The translations under genes and the position numbers were made by a program. Shown here in pieces: positions 11,512 through 20,817 of a DNA stretch of 64,000 nucleotides (positions within the stretch are counted from its first letter, which is position 1; each line of letters opens with the position of its first letter). The notes beneath the pieces were generated by a model, which was not told where the DNA came from, searched no databases, and saw only the letters and a program-made list of their open reading frames with translations. Origin of the DNA: Bradyrhizobium betae (GTDB taxonomy: Bacteria > Pseudomonadota > Alphaproteobacteria > Rhizobiales > Xanthobacteraceae); NCBI RefSeq assembly GCF_004123905.1, contig NZ_MZXW01000016.1, positions 434,001 to 498,000 of the forward strand. Reading direction: 5' to 3'.

Positions 11512-12192
11512 TCAGCCCGTCAGGGCGTCCGTCGCGACCCGCCGGACCAGCTCCGGCAGTTGCCGCATATCGTCGAACGTCAATCCGGCACCTGCGGCGC
11601 GCAGCCTTTCGGCGTGGCCGGGTGGGCAGTGGCTGCCACCGTGAAAGCCCAGCACGGTCATCCCGGCGGCATGCGCGCCGGTCACGCCGGGGACGCTGTC
11701 TTCGATCACGACGCACCGTTCCGGCGCGGCTTTCATCTGTTCGGCGGCAAACAGAAACAGATCGGGCGCGGGCTTGCCGCGTGCGACCTGGCTTGCGGAA
11801 AAGATGTTCGGGGCGAGCAGGTCGTACAGGCCGGCACAAGTCAGGCCGTGAAGGATCTTCTCCGGCGTACCGCTCGACGCAACGCATTTGGGTAGATCGA
11901 TCGCGCCGATCGCTGCGGCCACATAGGTGATCGGCTGCAGATCGCTGGCATAAAATTGCAGCGTGGCCGCATTCACCTGGCTCTCCAGATCGGCGGGGAG
12001 ACCGCGGCCGATTTCCTGCTCGACCATCCGCCGCGCGTCCTTCTCCGATACGCCGAGGAAGCGAACCAGCACTTGCTCGGAGGTGATCGGATAGCCGTGC
12101 CGCGTCAGCACATCGGCATGTGCGCGACAGGAAATGACCTCGCTGTCCACGAGCACGCCGTCGCAATCGAAGATGATGAGGTCAACTGCCAC
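11512..12192 (-). CDS. HAD-superfamily hydrolase (beta-phosphoglucomutase-like subgroup)
   Basis: The 226-residue protein starts with GTG. HAD motif I is FDCDGVLVDSE, motif II is in VASSGTPEKIL, motif III is GKPAPDLFLFA, and motif IV is CVVIEDSVPGVTGA. The helical cap between motifs I and II is of type C1. It is probably a sugar-phosphate or other small phosphoester phosphatase; the substrate is not determinable. The start is 3 bp after the fur stop and shows no clear ribosome-binding site, so translation is probably coupled. Confidence 0.9.
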   Translation of the reverse strand: MAVDLIIFDCDGVLVDSEVISCRAHADVLTRHGYPITSEQVLVRFLGVSEKDARRMVEQEIGRGLPADLESQVNAATLQFYASDLQPITYVAAAIGAIDLPKCVASSGTPEKILHGLTCAGLYDLLAPNIFSASQVARGKPAPDLFLFAAEQMKAAPERCVVIEDSVPGVTGAHAAGMTVLGFHGGSHCPPGHAERLRAAGAGLTFDDMRQLPELVRRVATDALTG

Positions 12193-12195
12193 TAA

Positions 12196-12651
12196 TCAAG
12201 ACGTCGGCTTGTCGTCGTCGAGCGGGACGCAATAGAGCTCGAGCCGGTGGTCGACCAGCTTGTAGCCGAGCTTGCGGGCGATCTCCGCTTGCAACTTCTC
12301 GATCTCTTCGGAGGTGAATTCGATCACCTTGCCGTCGCGCAGATTGATGAGGTGGTCGTGATGGCTGTCGCGCATCGTCTCATAGCGCGCGCGGCCCTCG
12401 CGGAAATCATGGCGCTCGATGATGCCGGCATCCTCGAACAGTTTGACGGTGCGATACACGGTCGAGATCGAGATCTTGTCGTCGACGGCGACGCAGCGCC
12501 GGTACAATTCCTCGACATCGGGATGGTCGACCGCCTCCGCGAGCACACGGGCGATGACACGGCGCTGCTCGGTCATGCGCATGCCGGTGGCAGCACAGCG
12601 GCTTTCGATGCCGGACGCCTTGGATGCGGGGGAGGGTTTAAGTCCAGTCAT
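12196..12651 (-). CDS. fur: Fur-family transcriptional regulator
   Basis: Fur proteins are metal-dependent repressors. The 151-residue protein from MTGLKPSPAS has a winged helix (MTEQRRVIARVLAEA, ISISTVYRTVKLFEDAGII) and a metal-binding region with SHHDHLINLRDGKVIEF. An upstream ATG pair at 12687 would add 12 codons. No CxxC structural zinc pair is present, which fits Bradyrhizobium Fur/Mur-type proteins that respond to iron or manganese differently from E. coli Fur. It lies between rimI and the HAD gene in a minus-strand operon. Confidence 0.93.
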   Translation of the reverse strand: MTGLKPSPASKASGIESRCAATGMRMTEQRRVIARVLAEAVDHPDVEELYRRCVAVDDKISISTVYRTVKLFEDAGIIERHDFREGRARYETMRDSHHDHLINLRDGKVIEFTSEEIEKLQAEIARKLGYKLVDHRLELYCVPLDDDKPTS

Positions 12652-12689
12652 GTGGTGTCTGCCTGAGGGGGCGCTTTCTGCCATCAATG

Positions 12690-13175
12690 TTACGACAAGT
12701 CACGTCGCATCAGAAGGGCGTTCAATTGTTCCCCGTTCGGCTGCTTATAGTAGCGTTCGCGGCGCCCGACCACCATGAATCCGGCCCGGTCGTAGAGCCG
12801 CCGCGCCGGCTGGTTATTTTCCTCGACTTCGAGAAATATTGTGCGCACACCGCGCCCTGCGAGATGGCCGAGATGGGTCATCAGCAGCGTGCGGGACAGG
12901 CCGCGGCCGCGATGGGCCCGGTCGACCGCGATCGAGAGGATTTCGGCTTCGTCCGCGCCGATCCGCGACACCGCAAAACCGATCGTTTTGCGGCCGAGGC
13001 GCAACCGCTGTACCAGCGTGTTGCGTTCGCTCGTCATGCTCTCGAACTCGCCTTCGCCCCAGCCATGCGCGAAGGAGGCGCCGTGAAGCTGTGCGAGCCG
13101 CGCGGCGTCGCGCGCGGAGGCGGGCTCGACGGTGGCGGTGCCGCCGCGCCACCATTCCGAAAACCATCTCATCAT
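12690..13175 (-). CDS. rimI: Ribosomal protein S18-alanine N-acetyltransferase (RimI-like GNAT)
   Basis: This is a 161-residue GNAT acetyltransferase. The acetyl-CoA loop is VDRAHRGRGLSRTLL and the C-terminal part has EVEENNQPARRLYDRAGFMVVGRRERYY, which is the RimI signature. In E. coli RimI acetylates the N-terminal alanine of S18; the target here is inferred from family and from its position after tsaB, a common pairing. It overlaps the tsaB stop by 4 bp. Confidence 0.93.
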   Translation of the reverse strand: MMRWFSEWWRGGTATVEPASARDAARLAQLHGASFAHGWGEGEFESMTSERNTLVQRLRLGRKTIGFAVSRIGADEAEILSIAVDRAHRGRGLSRTLLMTHLGHLAGRGVRTIFLEVEENNQPARRLYDRAGFMVVGRRERYYKQPNGEQLNALLMRRDLS

Positions 13176-13864
13176 GAGCTTGCGGCTTGCGCGAGCGGCG
13201 GAAGTCGCGCCGGCTTTGCGTCGGGCGCCTTCAGATAGAATGGCCGTGCCGGCGTGGTCTCGGGATTGGCCGCGGCGCCGAGCCAGGCGACCCAGCTGAT
13301 GTCGGGCGCGGGTTGGTCCTCGACCGCAACCGGCTGCGGCCCATCCTTCGGCCAGCGATCGGCAAGGATTTTTGCGGCGTTGCCGACCAGATGCGGCGCG
13401 CCGAATTGCGATGCCGCGATCACCTCGTCGATGAGGGCGACGCCGGGCCGCACCAGCTGGCTGCCGTCGCCGGCGACGATCTGGAAATAGACGTGATCGT
13501 GCCGCGCATCGATCGCGGAGATCACCGGCACTGTGCCACTCTGACCGACCACGGTGGCGGCATAGGCCGATAGCGTCGTCAGGCCGACCGCGGGCCGCTT
13601 CGCCGCTAGCGCAAGGCCGCGTGCTGCCGAGATGCCGACTCGCAGGCCTGTGAAACTTCCGGGGCCGACGGTGACGGCGATGCGGTCCAGCGAGGTGAAG
13701 GCGAGATCGGCGGATTGCATCACGCGCGCAATCATCGGCATCAGCGATTCGGCGTGGCCGCGCTTCATCAGGACCTGCTCCTGCGCAAGGAGCTCGGCCG
13801 TTTCGGTGTCGAGCACGGCCGCGGAGCAGGCGTCGAGCGCAGTATCGATGGCAAGGATCAGCAT
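13172..13864 (-). CDS. tsaB: tRNA threonylcarbamoyladenosine biosynthesis protein TsaB
   Basis: TsaB is the partner that activates TsaD in the synthesis of t6A37 on tRNAs reading ANN codons. The 230-residue protein has an ASKHA fold with LAIDTALDACSAAV at the N-terminus, RGHAESLMPMI and the family signature VTVGPGSFTGLRVGISAARGL. The region after about residue 120 is shorter and less conserved, as usual. It is followed with a 4-bp overlap by rimI. Its upstream side is separated from nfuA by a long inverted repeat. Confidence 0.96.
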   Translation of the reverse strand: MLILAIDTALDACSAAVLDTETAELLAQEQVLMKRGHAESLMPMIARVMQSADLAFTSLDRIAVTVGPGSFTGLRVGISAARGLALAAKRPAVGLTTLSAYAATVVGQSGTVPVISAIDARHDHVYFQIVAGDGSQLVRPGVALIDEVIAASQFGAPHLVGNAAKILADRWPKDGPQPVAVEDQPAPDISWVAWLGAAANPETTPARPFYLKAPDAKPARLPPLAQAASS

Positions 13865-13871
13865 GGAAAAG

Positions 13872-13946
13872 CGAATGGCGAGTGGCGAATAGCGAACACT
13901 CTAGCCGATCGGAATGCCGTTCGCCATTCGCTACTCGCCATTCGCT
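13872..13946. repeat. 27-bp imperfect inverted repeat (GCGAATGGCGAGT family)
   Basis: The left arm (13872-13898) and right arm (13920-13946) are reverse complements over 27 bp with two mismatches, separated by 21 bp. The arms are themselves built of a repeated GCGAATGGCGA-like word. It fills the gap between the nfuA stop and the tsaB start. It could form a strong hairpin in RNA, but there is no T-tract. Confidence 0.85.
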
Positions 13947-13952
13947 GACCGA

Positions 13953-14519
13953 TCACATCGGCCGGACTTCGACCACGTCCGGCACGAAATGCTTCAGCAA
14001 ATTCTGAATGCCGTGCTGGAGCGTCGCGGTCGATGACGGGCAGCCGGAGCAGGCGCCCTTCATGTTGAGATAGACGATCCCGTCCTTGAAGCCGCGGAAG
14101 GTGATGTCGCCGCCGTCATTGGCGACAGCGGGCCGCACGCGGGTCTCGATCAGATCCTTGATCATGTCGACGGTCTCGGCATCGGACTCGTCGAAGAACT
14201 CGTCCTCGTCGTCGAGATCGGCATCGCTGGTGGCCACGCCATCGGCGAGCAGCGGCGCGCCGGACATGTAGTGCTCCATGATGGCGCCGAGGATCGCGGG
14301 CTTGAGCTGCTGCCATTCACCGTCCGCCTTGGTCACGGTGATGAAATCCGATCCGTAGAACACGCCGGTGATGCCGGGCACGTCGAACAGCTTTTCGGCG
14401 AGCGGCGAACGGCCTGCGGATTCGCGGCTGGCAAATTCCACCGGGCTATCGACCACGACGCGGCCGGGAATGAACTTCAGCGTGGCGGGATTGGGGGTGG
14501 CTTCGGTTTGAATGAACAT
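13953..14519 (-). CDS. nfuA: NfuA/NifU-type iron-sulfur cluster scaffold protein
   Basis: The 188-residue protein starts MFIQTEATPNPATLKFIPG, which is the diagnostic start of the Nfu N-terminal domain. The C-terminal NifU domain (about residues 110-185) has the cluster-binding CxxC in GACSGCPSSTATLQ. The protein carries 4Fe-4S clusters to apo-enzymes. The frame extends nine codons upstream without conservation. An acidic linker (DADLDDEDEFFDESDAE) joins the two domains. The same position near tsaB is conserved in rhizobia. Confidence 0.96.
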   Translation of the reverse strand: MFIQTEATPNPATLKFIPGRVVVDSPVEFASRESAGRSPLAEKLFDVPGITGVFYGSDFITVTKADGEWQQLKPAILGAIMEHYMSGAPLLADGVATSDADLDDEDEFFDESDAETVDMIKDLIETRVRPAVANDGGDITFRGFKDGIVYLNMKGACSGCPSSTATLQHGIQNLLKHFVPDVVEVRPM

Positions 14520-14647
14520 GGTTTTCTCCAGACGTCGCCGGTTCAAGGCCGGCGCGTGCTCTATTCCCTAGCAGATGGCGACGGCGAACGCACGGTCAAG
14601 GGGCGGGAGGAGCGTTTCGTTGTTATATCAGCGGGTTAGAGCGGGCG

Positions 14648-15142
14648 CTACGACAGCGAATCCACGCTTTCGTCGCTCAGAGCCCCCGAGATGATCGTCA
14701 CCGGCACCGGGAACGTGCCCAGCGCTTGCGCGAGCAGGTTGACCAGCGGCCCCGGCCCCTCGGCGCCGGGATTGGCGGCGAGCACCAGCATGGCGATATC
14801 AGCGTCCTCGTCGATGACCGCGAGCAGCTGTTCCATCGCAGCACCCTCACGGATCACCCGTTCCGGCGTGATCGCGGCGATGCCGTTGGCGCGGCCGGCG
14901 GCACGGTCGAGGGCTGCTTCCGCCGCCTCCTGCGCTTCGGCGCGCATGATGTCGGCCACCCCCAGCCATTCCTGGCTCTGTTGCTCGGGCTCGATGATGC
15001 GCAGCATCACCACGCCGCCGCCGGCGCGGATCGCCCAGCGGCTGGCGTAATAGACCGCGCGATCCCATTCGGCGGTGTCGTCGACGATGACGAGGCATTT
15101 GGGCTTGTGACCCGGCTCGAAGCAAAGTCGCTTGCTGGTCAT
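14648..15142 (-). CDS. Universal stress protein (UspA family)
   Basis: This is a 164-residue cytoplasmic protein from MTSKRLCFEPGHKPKCLVIVDDTAEW. One Usp domain is present with a Rossmann-like beta-alpha core. The nucleotide-binding G-2x-G-9x-G(S/T) motif is not clearly kept: the corresponding region reads VLAANPGAEGPGPLVNLLAQ, so ATP binding is uncertain. The open frame extends a further 91 codons upstream, but that part is low-complexity Arg-rich antisense-like sequence. It is 107 bp downstream of trpS. Confidence 0.88.
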   Translation of the reverse strand: MTSKRLCFEPGHKPKCLVIVDDTAEWDRAVYYASRWAIRAGGGVVMLRIIEPEQQSQEWLGVADIMRAEAQEAAEAALDRAAGRANGIAAITPERVIREGAAMEQLLAVIDEDADIAMLVLAANPGAEGPGPLVNLLAQALGTFPVPVTIISGALSDESVDSLS

Positions 15143-15249
15143 GCATGTCCCGGAATGTGCACGGACGGCATGCTGCCACACTCCCTCTCGCTTGGGGAGA
15201 GGAGAAGCGGCCGGCGCCGTGGCGCAGGCCGGTTTCGCTAACGCAAGAA

Positions 15250-16302
15250 TCAGCGCCGGCGGATGAAGCCGACGATGTCCTTCGAGAGGTTCATGGTCTC
15301 TTCGGCGATGGCGCGGGCGCGGTCGGCGCCGTCGTTCAGGATCGCGTCGATATGGCCGGGGTCGGCGACGAGGCGCTTCATCTCGCCGGCGATCGGCGCG
15401 AGTTTTGTGACGCACAGATCCACCAGCGCATTCTTGAAGCTGGAGAACTGGCCGCCACCGAATTCGCGCAGCACGTCGGCCTTGGTGCGGCCGGAGAGGG
15501 CTGCGAAGATGCCGACGAGATTGTCGGCCTCGGGGCGCGCTTCCAGGCCCTTCTCCTCCGACGGCAGCGGCTCCGGATCGGTCTTCGCCTTGCGGACCTT
15601 CTGCGCGATGGTGTCGGCGTCGTCGGTCAGATTGATGCGCGAATTGTCGGACGCGTCCGACTTCGACATCTTCTTGGTGCCGTCGCGCAAGCTCATCACG
15701 CGCGTCGCCGGGCCCGTGATCAGGGGTTCCGGCAGCGGGAAGAACAGGCCGTCATTGGCGCCTTGCGCGCGGATCGAGTCGCCAAAATCGTTGTTGAACT
15801 TCTGCGCGATGTCGCGCGAGAGCTCGAGATGCTGCTTCTGGTCCTCACCGACCGGAACGTGGGTGGCGCGGTACAGCAGGATGTCGGCAGCCATCAGCAC
15901 GGGATAGTCGAACAGACCGACCGAGGCGTTCTCGCGGTCCTTGCCGGCCTTCTCCTTGAACTGGGTCATGCGGCCGAGCCAGCCCATGCGCGCGACGCAA
16001 TTGAAGATCCAGGCGAGCTCGGCGTGGCCGGAGACCTGGCTCTGGTTGAACACGATGTGCTTCTTCGGATCGATGCCGCTGGCGATGAACGCCGCGGTCA
16101 CCTCGCGGGTGTTGCGCGCGAGCTCGGCGGGGCCGCCCCAGACGTCCACGCCTTGCGTGATCGCATGCATGTCGACGACGCAATAGATGCAATTGTGGGT
16201 GTCCTGCATCTTCACGAAGTTGACGATCGCGCCGAGGTAATTGCCGAGGTGCAGATTGCCCGTCGGCTGGACGCCCGAAAAAACCCGTTCAACGAATGGC
16301 AT
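15250..16302 (-). CDS. trpS: Tryptophanyl-tRNA synthetase
   Basis: TrpS charges tRNA-Trp. The 350-residue class I synthetase starts [20 protein letters not shown]. The HIGH-type motif is [10 protein letters not shown] and the KMSKS loop is [13 protein letters not shown]. Internal features VVDMHAITQ and [15 protein letters not shown] are typical. The open frame extends 19 codons upstream without conservation. It lies 90 bp downstream of murJ on the same strand. Confidence 0.97.
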   Translation of the reverse strand: MPFVERVFSGVQPTGNLHLGNYLGAIVNFVKMQDTHNCIYCVVDMHAITQGVDVWGGPAELARNTREVTAAFIASGIDPKKHIVFNQSQVSGHAELAWIFNCVARMGWLGRMTQFKEKAGKDRENASVGLFDYPVLMAADILLYRATHVPVGEDQKQHLELSRDIAQKFNNDFGDSIRAQGANDGLFFPLPEPLITGPATRVMSLRDGTKKMSKSDASDNSRINLTDDADTIAQKVRKAKTDPEPLPSEEKGLEARPEADNLVGIFAALSGRTKADVLREFGGGQFSSFKNALVDLCVTKLAPIAGEMKRLVADPGHIDAILNDGADRARAIAEETMNLSKDIVGFIRRR

Positions 16303-16392
16303 GGCAGCTTTCCCGCAAGATACGGGGCGTCGTTTCCAACAGCGGCGCTGCCCCGTCAAGGGTAATTCGATAACCCCATGCGGCGAGGCGGG

Positions 16393-17925
16393 TCAGGCGG
16401 GCCGCTTCAAGGCGTTAGCCGCCTCGCGCCAGGACGCCGCGCCGAGGATTTGCAGCAGCAGGCCATAGACGGCGATCCCGGCCCCGATCTGCAGGCCCAG
16501 CACGATGAAGCGGATGAGTCCGTGCGCCTCGACAGGCAAAAGACCCGTGGTCAGCCAGAGCAGGGCACCCATGGCGGCGGCGGCCAGCACGATCCGCGGT
16601 AGTCGCTTGCGGGCGCCGACGTCGACCGAGAAGCCGAACTCGCTGGTGCCTTTCCGGAGCAGCGAGAGCGCACTGCTCCAGGCGCCGGCGGCGATGCTGG
16701 CGGCGATCCCGCTCGCGCCAAAGAAATGGCCGAGTACGACGGCAAGCGCGATCGCGACCACAAAGCCTTTGGCCGTGGCGAGCAGCGGCGTCATCGTGTC
16801 GCTGCGGGCGAAGTAGGCTGGCGACAACGCCTTGATCAGCACATGCGCCGGCAGGCCCAGCGCCAGCCACATCAGCGCATGCGCGGTGGCCGCGCTGTCA
16901 TCGGCGCCGAACGCACCATGCTCGAACAGCAGCCGCACGATCGGCTCGGCCAGCACGACCAGGCCGAGCGTGGCGGGCAGCGCGAGCCCGGTCGCAAGTT
17001 CCAGCGCGCGCGATTCCGCACGCGCCACGGCGTCGCGGTCGCCGCTACTCACTGCGCGTGTCAGCTCCGGCACCAGCACGGTGCCCATGGCGACGCCGAC
17101 AATGCCGAGCGGCAATTCGATCAGGCGGTTGGCGAAATAGAGCCAGGACACGGCGGAGGGCGTAGCGGAGGCAATGATCGCGCCGGCCACCATCAGCCAT
17201 TGCGAGCCCGAGCTTGCGATCATGCCGGGGATGGCCTTGGCGAAGAAGCCGCGTATCTCCTTGTCGAAGCTCACACGCAGCGGTGTCGCGAGGCGCGCAC
17301 TTCGCTGCGACAGCAGCATCAGCAATTGCAGCAGCCCGGCCACACCGACGGTCGCGGCCAGCATCCACGCAGCGAAAGTTGCGTCAGCGTGCCACAACAG
17401 CAGCGACGTAATCGCTGCGATCAGGGCAATGTTGAACAGCAGCGGCGAGAATGCCGTGAGTGCAAATCGCCCCTGCGCATTGAGCAGTCCCATCAGCACG
17501 GTGACGGGCCCGGCGAAGGCGAGATAGGGCAGCATCAACCGCGCGTTCGCGACTGTGAGATCGAGCGTCGCGCTGCCGAGGAATCCGGGTGCGATCACCG
17601 TGATGATCAGTGGCATCGCGAGCGCAATGACGATCGAGATCGCGATCAGAGCCACGCTGACCGTACCGAGCACGCGTCCCGCGAATGCCGCAGCCACCGC
17701 GTCGCCGTCGCGGTCCCGGACACGCAGCCAGGCCGGGATCAGCGCCGCATTCAGGGCCCCCTCGCTGAGCAGCCGCCGCACCACATTGACGAGCTGGAAT
17801 GCCGCCAGGAACGCGTCCGCCACGGCGCCGGTGCCGAGCAGCGCCGCGATCAGGGAATCGCGGGCAAAGCCCAAAAGGCGCGAGGCCAGTGTTCCCGTCG
17901 AGACGGTCAGGAAGGAGCGGATCAT
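16393..17925 (-). CDS. murJ: Lipid II flippase MurJ
   Basis: MurJ moves lipid II across the inner membrane for peptidoglycan synthesis. The 510-residue protein has about 14 hydrophobic segments and the MurJ/MviN signature LASRLLGFARDSLIAALLG at the N-terminus, with SEGALNAALIPAW following. Arg residues at the expected cavity positions are present in the N-terminal lobe. It is divergent from adenosine kinase (124 bp between starts) and upstream of trpS. Confidence 0.96.
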   Translation of the reverse strand: MIRSFLTVSTGTLASRLLGFARDSLIAALLGTGAVADAFLAAFQLVNVVRRLLSEGALNAALIPAWLRVRDRDGDAVAAAFAGRVLGTVSVALIAISIVIALAMPLIITVIAPGFLGSATLDLTVANARLMLPYLAFAGPVTVLMGLLNAQGRFALTAFSPLLFNIALIAAITSLLLWHADATFAAWMLAATVGVAGLLQLLMLLSQRSARLATPLRVSFDKEIRGFFAKAIPGMIASSGSQWLMVAGAIIASATPSAVSWLYFANRLIELPLGIVGVAMGTVLVPELTRAVSSGDRDAVARAESRALELATGLALPATLGLVVLAEPIVRLLFEHGAFGADDSAATAHALMWLALGLPAHVLIKALSPAYFARSDTMTPLLATAKGFVVAIALAVVLGHFFGASGIAASIAAGAWSSALSLLRKGTSEFGFSVDVGARKRLPRIVLAAAAMGALLWLTTGLLPVEAHGLIRFIVLGLQIGAGIAVYGLLLQILGAASWREAANALKRPA

Positions 17926-18049
17926 TGCCTGTAATAATACCGTTGCTTGCCCGCAAAGGCCCGGTCGTGATAGGCCGCGAGCCAGATTTCAGGCCGACAG
18001 GAAGCGGATTTCTCCGGTAATCGCAATCCGGCAAACAGGATCAAGGTGA

Positions 18050-19051
18050 ATGGCTGACGTGAAATATGACGTTCTCGGCATCGGCAACGCGCTGTTCGAC
18101 GTGCTGGTCCGGACCGACGAGGCTTTTCTGGCCAAGCACGGCATGACCAAGGGCAGCATGTCCCTGATCGACGAGGCGCGGGCCGCCGCCATCTACAAGG
18201 ACATGGGTCCGGCGACGGAAGTCTCGGGGGGATCTGCCGCCAACACAATCGTCGGCATCGGCAGCCTGGGCGCTCGCGCGGCCTATGTCGGCAAGGTCAA
18301 GGACGACCAGATCGGCAAACTCTATGTCCACGACATCCGCTCAGCCGGCGTCGCCTTCAACACACCGCCTGCGAAGGATGGTGCGGCCACCGGCTGCTCT
18401 TACATCCTGGTCACCGGTGACGGCGAGCGCACCATGAACACCTATCTCGGCGCCGCGCAGGATCTGTCGCCCGCCGACATCGACCCGGCCGAGATCGCCA
18501 GCGCCGGCATCGTCTATCTCGAGGGTTATCTCTGGGATCCCAAGAACGCCAAGGACGCCTTCATCAAGGCGGCCGAGATCGCGCATGATGCCAAGCGCAA
18601 GGTGGCGCTGACGCTGTCGGATTCCTTCTGCGTCGACCGCTATCGCGACGAATTTCTGGGGCTGATGCGCAACGGCACCGTCGACATCGTGTTCGCCAAC
18701 GAGTCCGAGCTGCACTCGCTCTACATGACCTCGGACTTCGATACCGCGCTGAAGCAGCTGCGCAACGACGTCAATCTCGGCGTCGTCACCCGTAGCGAGA
18801 AGGGCTGCGTCGTGGTGACGCCGACCGACGCCGTCGCCGCGCCAGCCTCGCCAATCGCGAAGCTGGTGGACACCACCGGCGCCGGCGATCTCTTCGCGGC
18901 AGGCTTCTTGTACGGCCTTTCGCGTAACCTCGCGCATAAGCAATGCGGCGAGCTCGGCGCACTCGCGGCGGCCGAAGTGATCCAGCACATCGGCGCGCGC
19001 CCGCAAGTATCGCTGAAAGAGCTGGCCCAGCAGCGCGGGCTGACCGTTTAG
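18050..19051 (+). CDS. Adenosine kinase (PfkB family)
   Basis: This 333-residue PfkB carbohydrate/nucleoside kinase phosphorylates adenosine (or a related nucleoside) to AMP. The N-terminus has GIGNALFDVLV and GGSAANTIVGIGSLG, and the C-terminal catalytic signature is DTTGAGDLFAAGFLYG with the general base Asp. An AAGGTG ribosome-binding site precedes the ATG. The overall pattern matches alphaproteobacterial adenosine kinases rather than ribokinases, but substrate specificity is from family similarity only. It stands alone, divergent from murJ. Confidence 0.92.
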   Translation: MADVKYDVLGIGNALFDVLVRTDEAFLAKHGMTKGSMSLIDEARAAAIYKDMGPATEVSGGSAANTIVGIGSLGARAAYVGKVKDDQIGKLYVHDIRSAGVAFNTPPAKDGAATGCSYILVTGDGERTMNTYLGAAQDLSPADIDPAEIASAGIVYLEGYLWDPKNAKDAFIKAAEIAHDAKRKVALTLSDSFCVDRYRDEFLGLMRNGTVDIVFANESELHSLYMTSDFDTALKQLRNDVNLGVVTRSEKGCVVVTPTDAVAAPASPIAKLVDTTGAGDLFAAGFLYGLSRNLAHKQCGELGALAAAEVIQHIGARPQVSLKELAQQRGLTV

Positions 19052-19069
19052 GCCCCGCTCTCTCCCCCT

Positions 19070-19142
19070 CATTGCGAGGAGCCCTTGCGACGAAGCAATC
19101 CGCAAAGGGATTCTGGATTGCTTCGCTACGCTCGCAATGACG
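19070..19142. repeat. Palindromic repeat, family A (copy 1)
   Basis: Arms CATTGCGA...GAAGCAATCC and GGATTGCTTCG...TCGCAATGACG are inverted with respect to each other. Further copies lie at 26902-26979 and 59651-59724. It follows the adenosine kinase gene in a gene-free gap. The same word is familiar from Bradyrhizobium and Rhodopseudomonas intergenic regions. Confidence 0.88.
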
Positions 19143-19174
19143 ATGGGGAGGCAGCTGCGCGCCAAACACTCAGT

Positions 19175-19260
19175 CGTCATGCCCGGGCTTGTCCCGGGCA
19201 TCCACGTTCTTCGTGCCGCGAGGTGAGGCGTGGATGGCCGGGACAAGCCCGGCCATGACG
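19175..19260. repeat. Palindromic repeat, family B (copy 1)
   Basis: The element reads CGTCATGCCCGGGCTTGTCCC...GGCATCCACG on one side and CGTGGATGGCCGGG...GGCCATGACG on the other. Other copies are at 39121-39202, 43914-44029 and 49974-50084. It lies directly after a family A element. Confidence 0.88.
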
Positions 19261-19282
19261 TGTGGTGAGAGCAGCGCGCCCC

Positions 19283-20476
19283 TCACGCCGCCTTCTGCCC
19301 GCTCCCCGCATCGAGCCCGGCATAGACCCCGCGCTCGAACCCGGCAAAAGCCTCCAGGCACTTGCCGTCCGCGAACGGCAGCAGCTGCATCAGGATCACG
19401 CCGGTGACGTCGCGCGCCGGGTCGATCCAGTAATAGGTGTTGGCGAGGCCGGCCCAGGCGAGGCTGCCCGCGCTGCGGCCTTCCGCCGTCTTGGCGGTGT
19501 TGATCATGAAGCTCAGGCCCCACTTCTTCACCTGGTCCGGATAGAGATCGACGTCGTTGGTGTACATCGGCGCCGCCGTCGCCAGCTTGGTCATGTTGAG
19601 ATCGCCCATCTGGTTTTGTCCCATCATGGCGACCGTCTCGGCCTTCAGCACCTGGTTGCCGTTGCCGCGGCCCTTGTTCAAAATCATCCGGGTGAACTTG
19701 ATGTAGTCGGCCGCGGTCGAATACAGGCCGCCGCCACCCATGCAGAATTCCGGGTTCTGCTCGAGCTCGAACGGGATCGCGGCAAGCTGGCCATCCTCGC
19801 CGCGCGCATGCATGCCGACCAGCCGCTTGCGCATGTCGTCGGTGATCTTGAAGCCGGTGTCAGTCATTCCGAGTGGAGTGAAAAGATTGTCGCGCAGATA
19901 AGCGTCGAGCCGCTTGCCGCTGGCGGCTTCCACGGCCTTGCCGACGAAATCGATATTGGTGCCGTATTCCCAGCGCGTGCCGGGATCGGTCATAACAGGC
20001 GCCTTCAGCGCGGCGTTCTGGCAGGTGATGATTCCGGGCGTGCCGGTCTTCTCCATGTAGCGCGCGAATTCGCCGTTCCACATGTCGTAGCAGAAGCCGG
20101 CGGTGTGGGTCATGAGCTGGCGCAGCGTGATCGGTCCCTTCGCCGGCCGCAGCATTGGCTCGCCCTTGGCATCGAAGCCTTCGAGCACTTGCGGCTTGGC
20201 GAGATCGGGGAGCAGCGATCCGATCGGCGCGTCCAGCGAGAGCTTGCCCTGTTCGACCAGCTGCATCGCGCCCGCTGACGTCACCGCCTTCGTCATCGAG
20301 GCGATCCAGAACACGCTGTCGGCAGTCATCGCGTCGGGCTTCGACAGATCGCGCTTGCCGAACGCGCCCTGATACAGCACGTCGTTACCGCTCGCAGCGA
20401 TCGCGACCACGCCGGGAATCTCCTTGGCCTCGCTTGTCTTGCGCAGGATCTCGTCGATCTGGGCCTGGCTTTGCAT
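19283..20476 (-). CDS. Serine hydrolase of the class C beta-lactamase fold
   Basis: The 397-residue protein starts MQSQAQIDEILRKTSEA with a GGAGG ribosome-binding site. The nucleophile motif SxxK is SMTK in FWIASMTKAVTSAG; a YxN-like motif is YGTN in RWEYGTNIDF. It has the LRQLMTHTAG segment typical of beta-lactamase/esterase EstB-type enzymes. There is no signal peptide, so a cytoplasmic esterase is more likely than an antibiotic resistance enzyme. The open frame continues 52 codons upstream without support. Substrate unknown. Confidence 0.88.
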   Translation of the reverse strand: MQSQAQIDEILRKTSEAKEIPGVVAIAASGNDVLYQGAFGKRDLSKPDAMTADSVFWIASMTKAVTSAGAMQLVEQGKLSLDAPIGSLLPDLAKPQVLEGFDAKGEPMLRPAKGPITLRQLMTHTAGFCYDMWNGEFARYMEKTGTPGIITCQNAALKAPVMTDPGTRWEYGTNIDFVGKAVEAASGKRLDAYLRDNLFTPLGMTDTGFKITDDMRKRLVGMHARGEDGQLAAIPFELEQNPEFCMGGGGLYSTAADYIKFTRMILNKGRGNGNQVLKAETVAMMGQNQMGDLNMTKLATAAPMYTNDVDLYPDQVKKWGLSFMINTAKTAEGRSAGSLAWAGLANTYYWIDPARDVTGVILMQLLPFADGKCLEAFAGFERGVYAGLDAGSGQKAA

Positions 20477-20817
20477 GCGCGTTTCCTCCGGTTTGATTAT
20501 TGTTGGAAGCGATCGATTGTCCTCCCGCATCCGCCGCGCGGCAAGCGTGGTCATATGCACGCTTCGGTCGCGATGTCGTGACTTGACGGTCTCCGCCCCG
20601 CGCGGGACGACTGATCTGCAACACTCCATCACAATCTGCGGTGGATGGCCGCAGTTCGCCGTGACCTCGGATGGGCCGAAGCGATATGTTTCGAGCGTTT
20701 GAAAGCACTTGAAACATTTTGTGCGTTGCGGCGTTTGGCCTTCGGCCTAATGGGCGGCTGACGTTAAGACTTGAAGCAAATTTGGCGGCCTCCCATCGGC
20801 CGCGAGGGGGACCTCAG
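20477..20817. other. Gene-free divergent interval
   Basis: This 341-bp stretch separates the serine hydrolase (minus) and the 106-residue hypothetical gene (plus). I see no convincing open frame, RNA gene or canonical promoter. A moderately AT-rich part around 20690-20720 contains TTGAAACATTTTGTGC and may hold promoter elements. Confidence 0.5.

Noticed and set aside
15180..15205. CCCTCTC...GGGGAGAGG hairpin between the stress protein and trpS genes
   Set aside because: Short palindrome without a T-tract; too weak to call a terminator or repeat family from one copy.
19283..20476. Serine hydrolase as a resistance beta-lactamase
   Set aside because: No signal peptide and esterase-type motifs; the fold alone does not support antibiotic hydrolysis.
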